DNA from: Clostridiales bacterium
Lineage (GTDB): Bacteria > Bacillota > Clostridia > Oscillospirales > Oscillospiraceae
Direction: 5' to 3'
DNA length: 6,826 bases
NCBI GenBank assembly: GCA_019421975.1
Contig: JAHZEE010000093.1
Coordinates: 1-6,826, forward strand
Part shown: positions 6,736 through 6,826 of the stretch, one piece after another
Numbering within the stretch: the first letter of the stretch is position 1
Layout of the letters: each line of letters begins with the position of its first letter
Made by a program: the position numbers and the translations under genes
Notes under the pieces: generated by a model
The model's database searches: none
What the model was told of the DNA's origin: nothing
What the model saw: the letters and a program-made list of their open reading frames with translations, nothing else

Positions 6736-6826
6736 CCATTACAACAAAAGGAAGATACGCCCTGCGGATCTTATTGGATCTGGCGCAGCAGGATCCGGAG
6801 ATGGTTGTGCCGCTCAACGCCATTGC
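6732..6826 (+). CDS. Rrf2-family transcriptional regulator (5' part)
   Basis: The first 31 codons of a gene that runs off the right edge. The N-terminus [18 protein letters not shown] closely follows the Rrf2/IscR family start (typically M-x-x-S-T-K-GRYALRALLDLA), the first helix of its winged helix-turn-helix DNA-binding domain. The start overlaps the nudC stop by 4 bases (ATGA), with GAGGAGGG at 6718-6725, 6 bases upstream, so the start is firm. Members sense iron-sulfur status, redox state, nitric oxide or cysteine metabolites; the cysteine region that would separate these lies outside the window. It may regulate its own operon or neighbouring iron-sulfur cluster genes, which is inference. 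Confidence 0.88.
   Translation, partial: MTITTKGRYALRILLDLAQQDPEMVVPLNAI

Overview
The window reads as chromosomal housekeeping DNA from a GC-rich member of the Firmicutes, probably class Clostridia. This rests on the class 1B dihydroorotate dehydrogenase pair (PyrK plus PyrD), strong GGAGG-type ribosome binding sites, a PepF-type oligopeptidase, a Gram-positive-style lipoprotein, and tightly packed or overlapping genes. The genus cannot be fixed from sequence alone. I see no mobile element, CRISPR array, tRNA, rRNA or attachment site.

Layout. Positions 1-2408 hold the end of a pyrimidine biosynthesis operon on the plus strand: the 3' part of pyrK, complete pyrD overlapping it by 8 bases, then a fused histidine phosphatase/GNAT acetyltransferase gene 11 bases downstream. 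The hairpin at 2423-2453 is placed to stop transcription from both sides. A small lipoprotein gene on the minus strand (2464-2832) converges on it. A 234-base divergent intergenic region (2833-3066) carries a good extended -10 promoter for the next plus-strand operon. That operon has five genes: pepF, an 82-residue protein of unknown function, uridine phosphorylase (udp), NADH/NAD pyrophosphatase (nudC), and the first 31 codons of an Rrf2-family regulator that runs off the window. Gaps are 1 and 15 bases after the first two genes, and udp/nudC and nudC/rrf2 overlap by 4 bases (ATGA), so the set is almost certainly co-transcribed.

How the genes fit together. PyrK and PyrD oxidise dihydroorotate with NAD+ in de novo UMP synthesis. 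Udp salvages uracil from uridine, and NudC hydrolyses NAD(H) and may remove NAD caps from RNA. PepF finishes intracellular peptide breakdown. The second operon therefore looks like turnover and recycling of peptides, nucleosides and dinucleotides, possibly under the Rrf2 regulator; that link is inference. No clearly new system is visible. The items most worth a second look are the phosphatase/acetyltransferase fusion at the end of the pyr operon, the 82-residue protein between pepF and udp, and the lipoprotein with a heptad-repeat tail.
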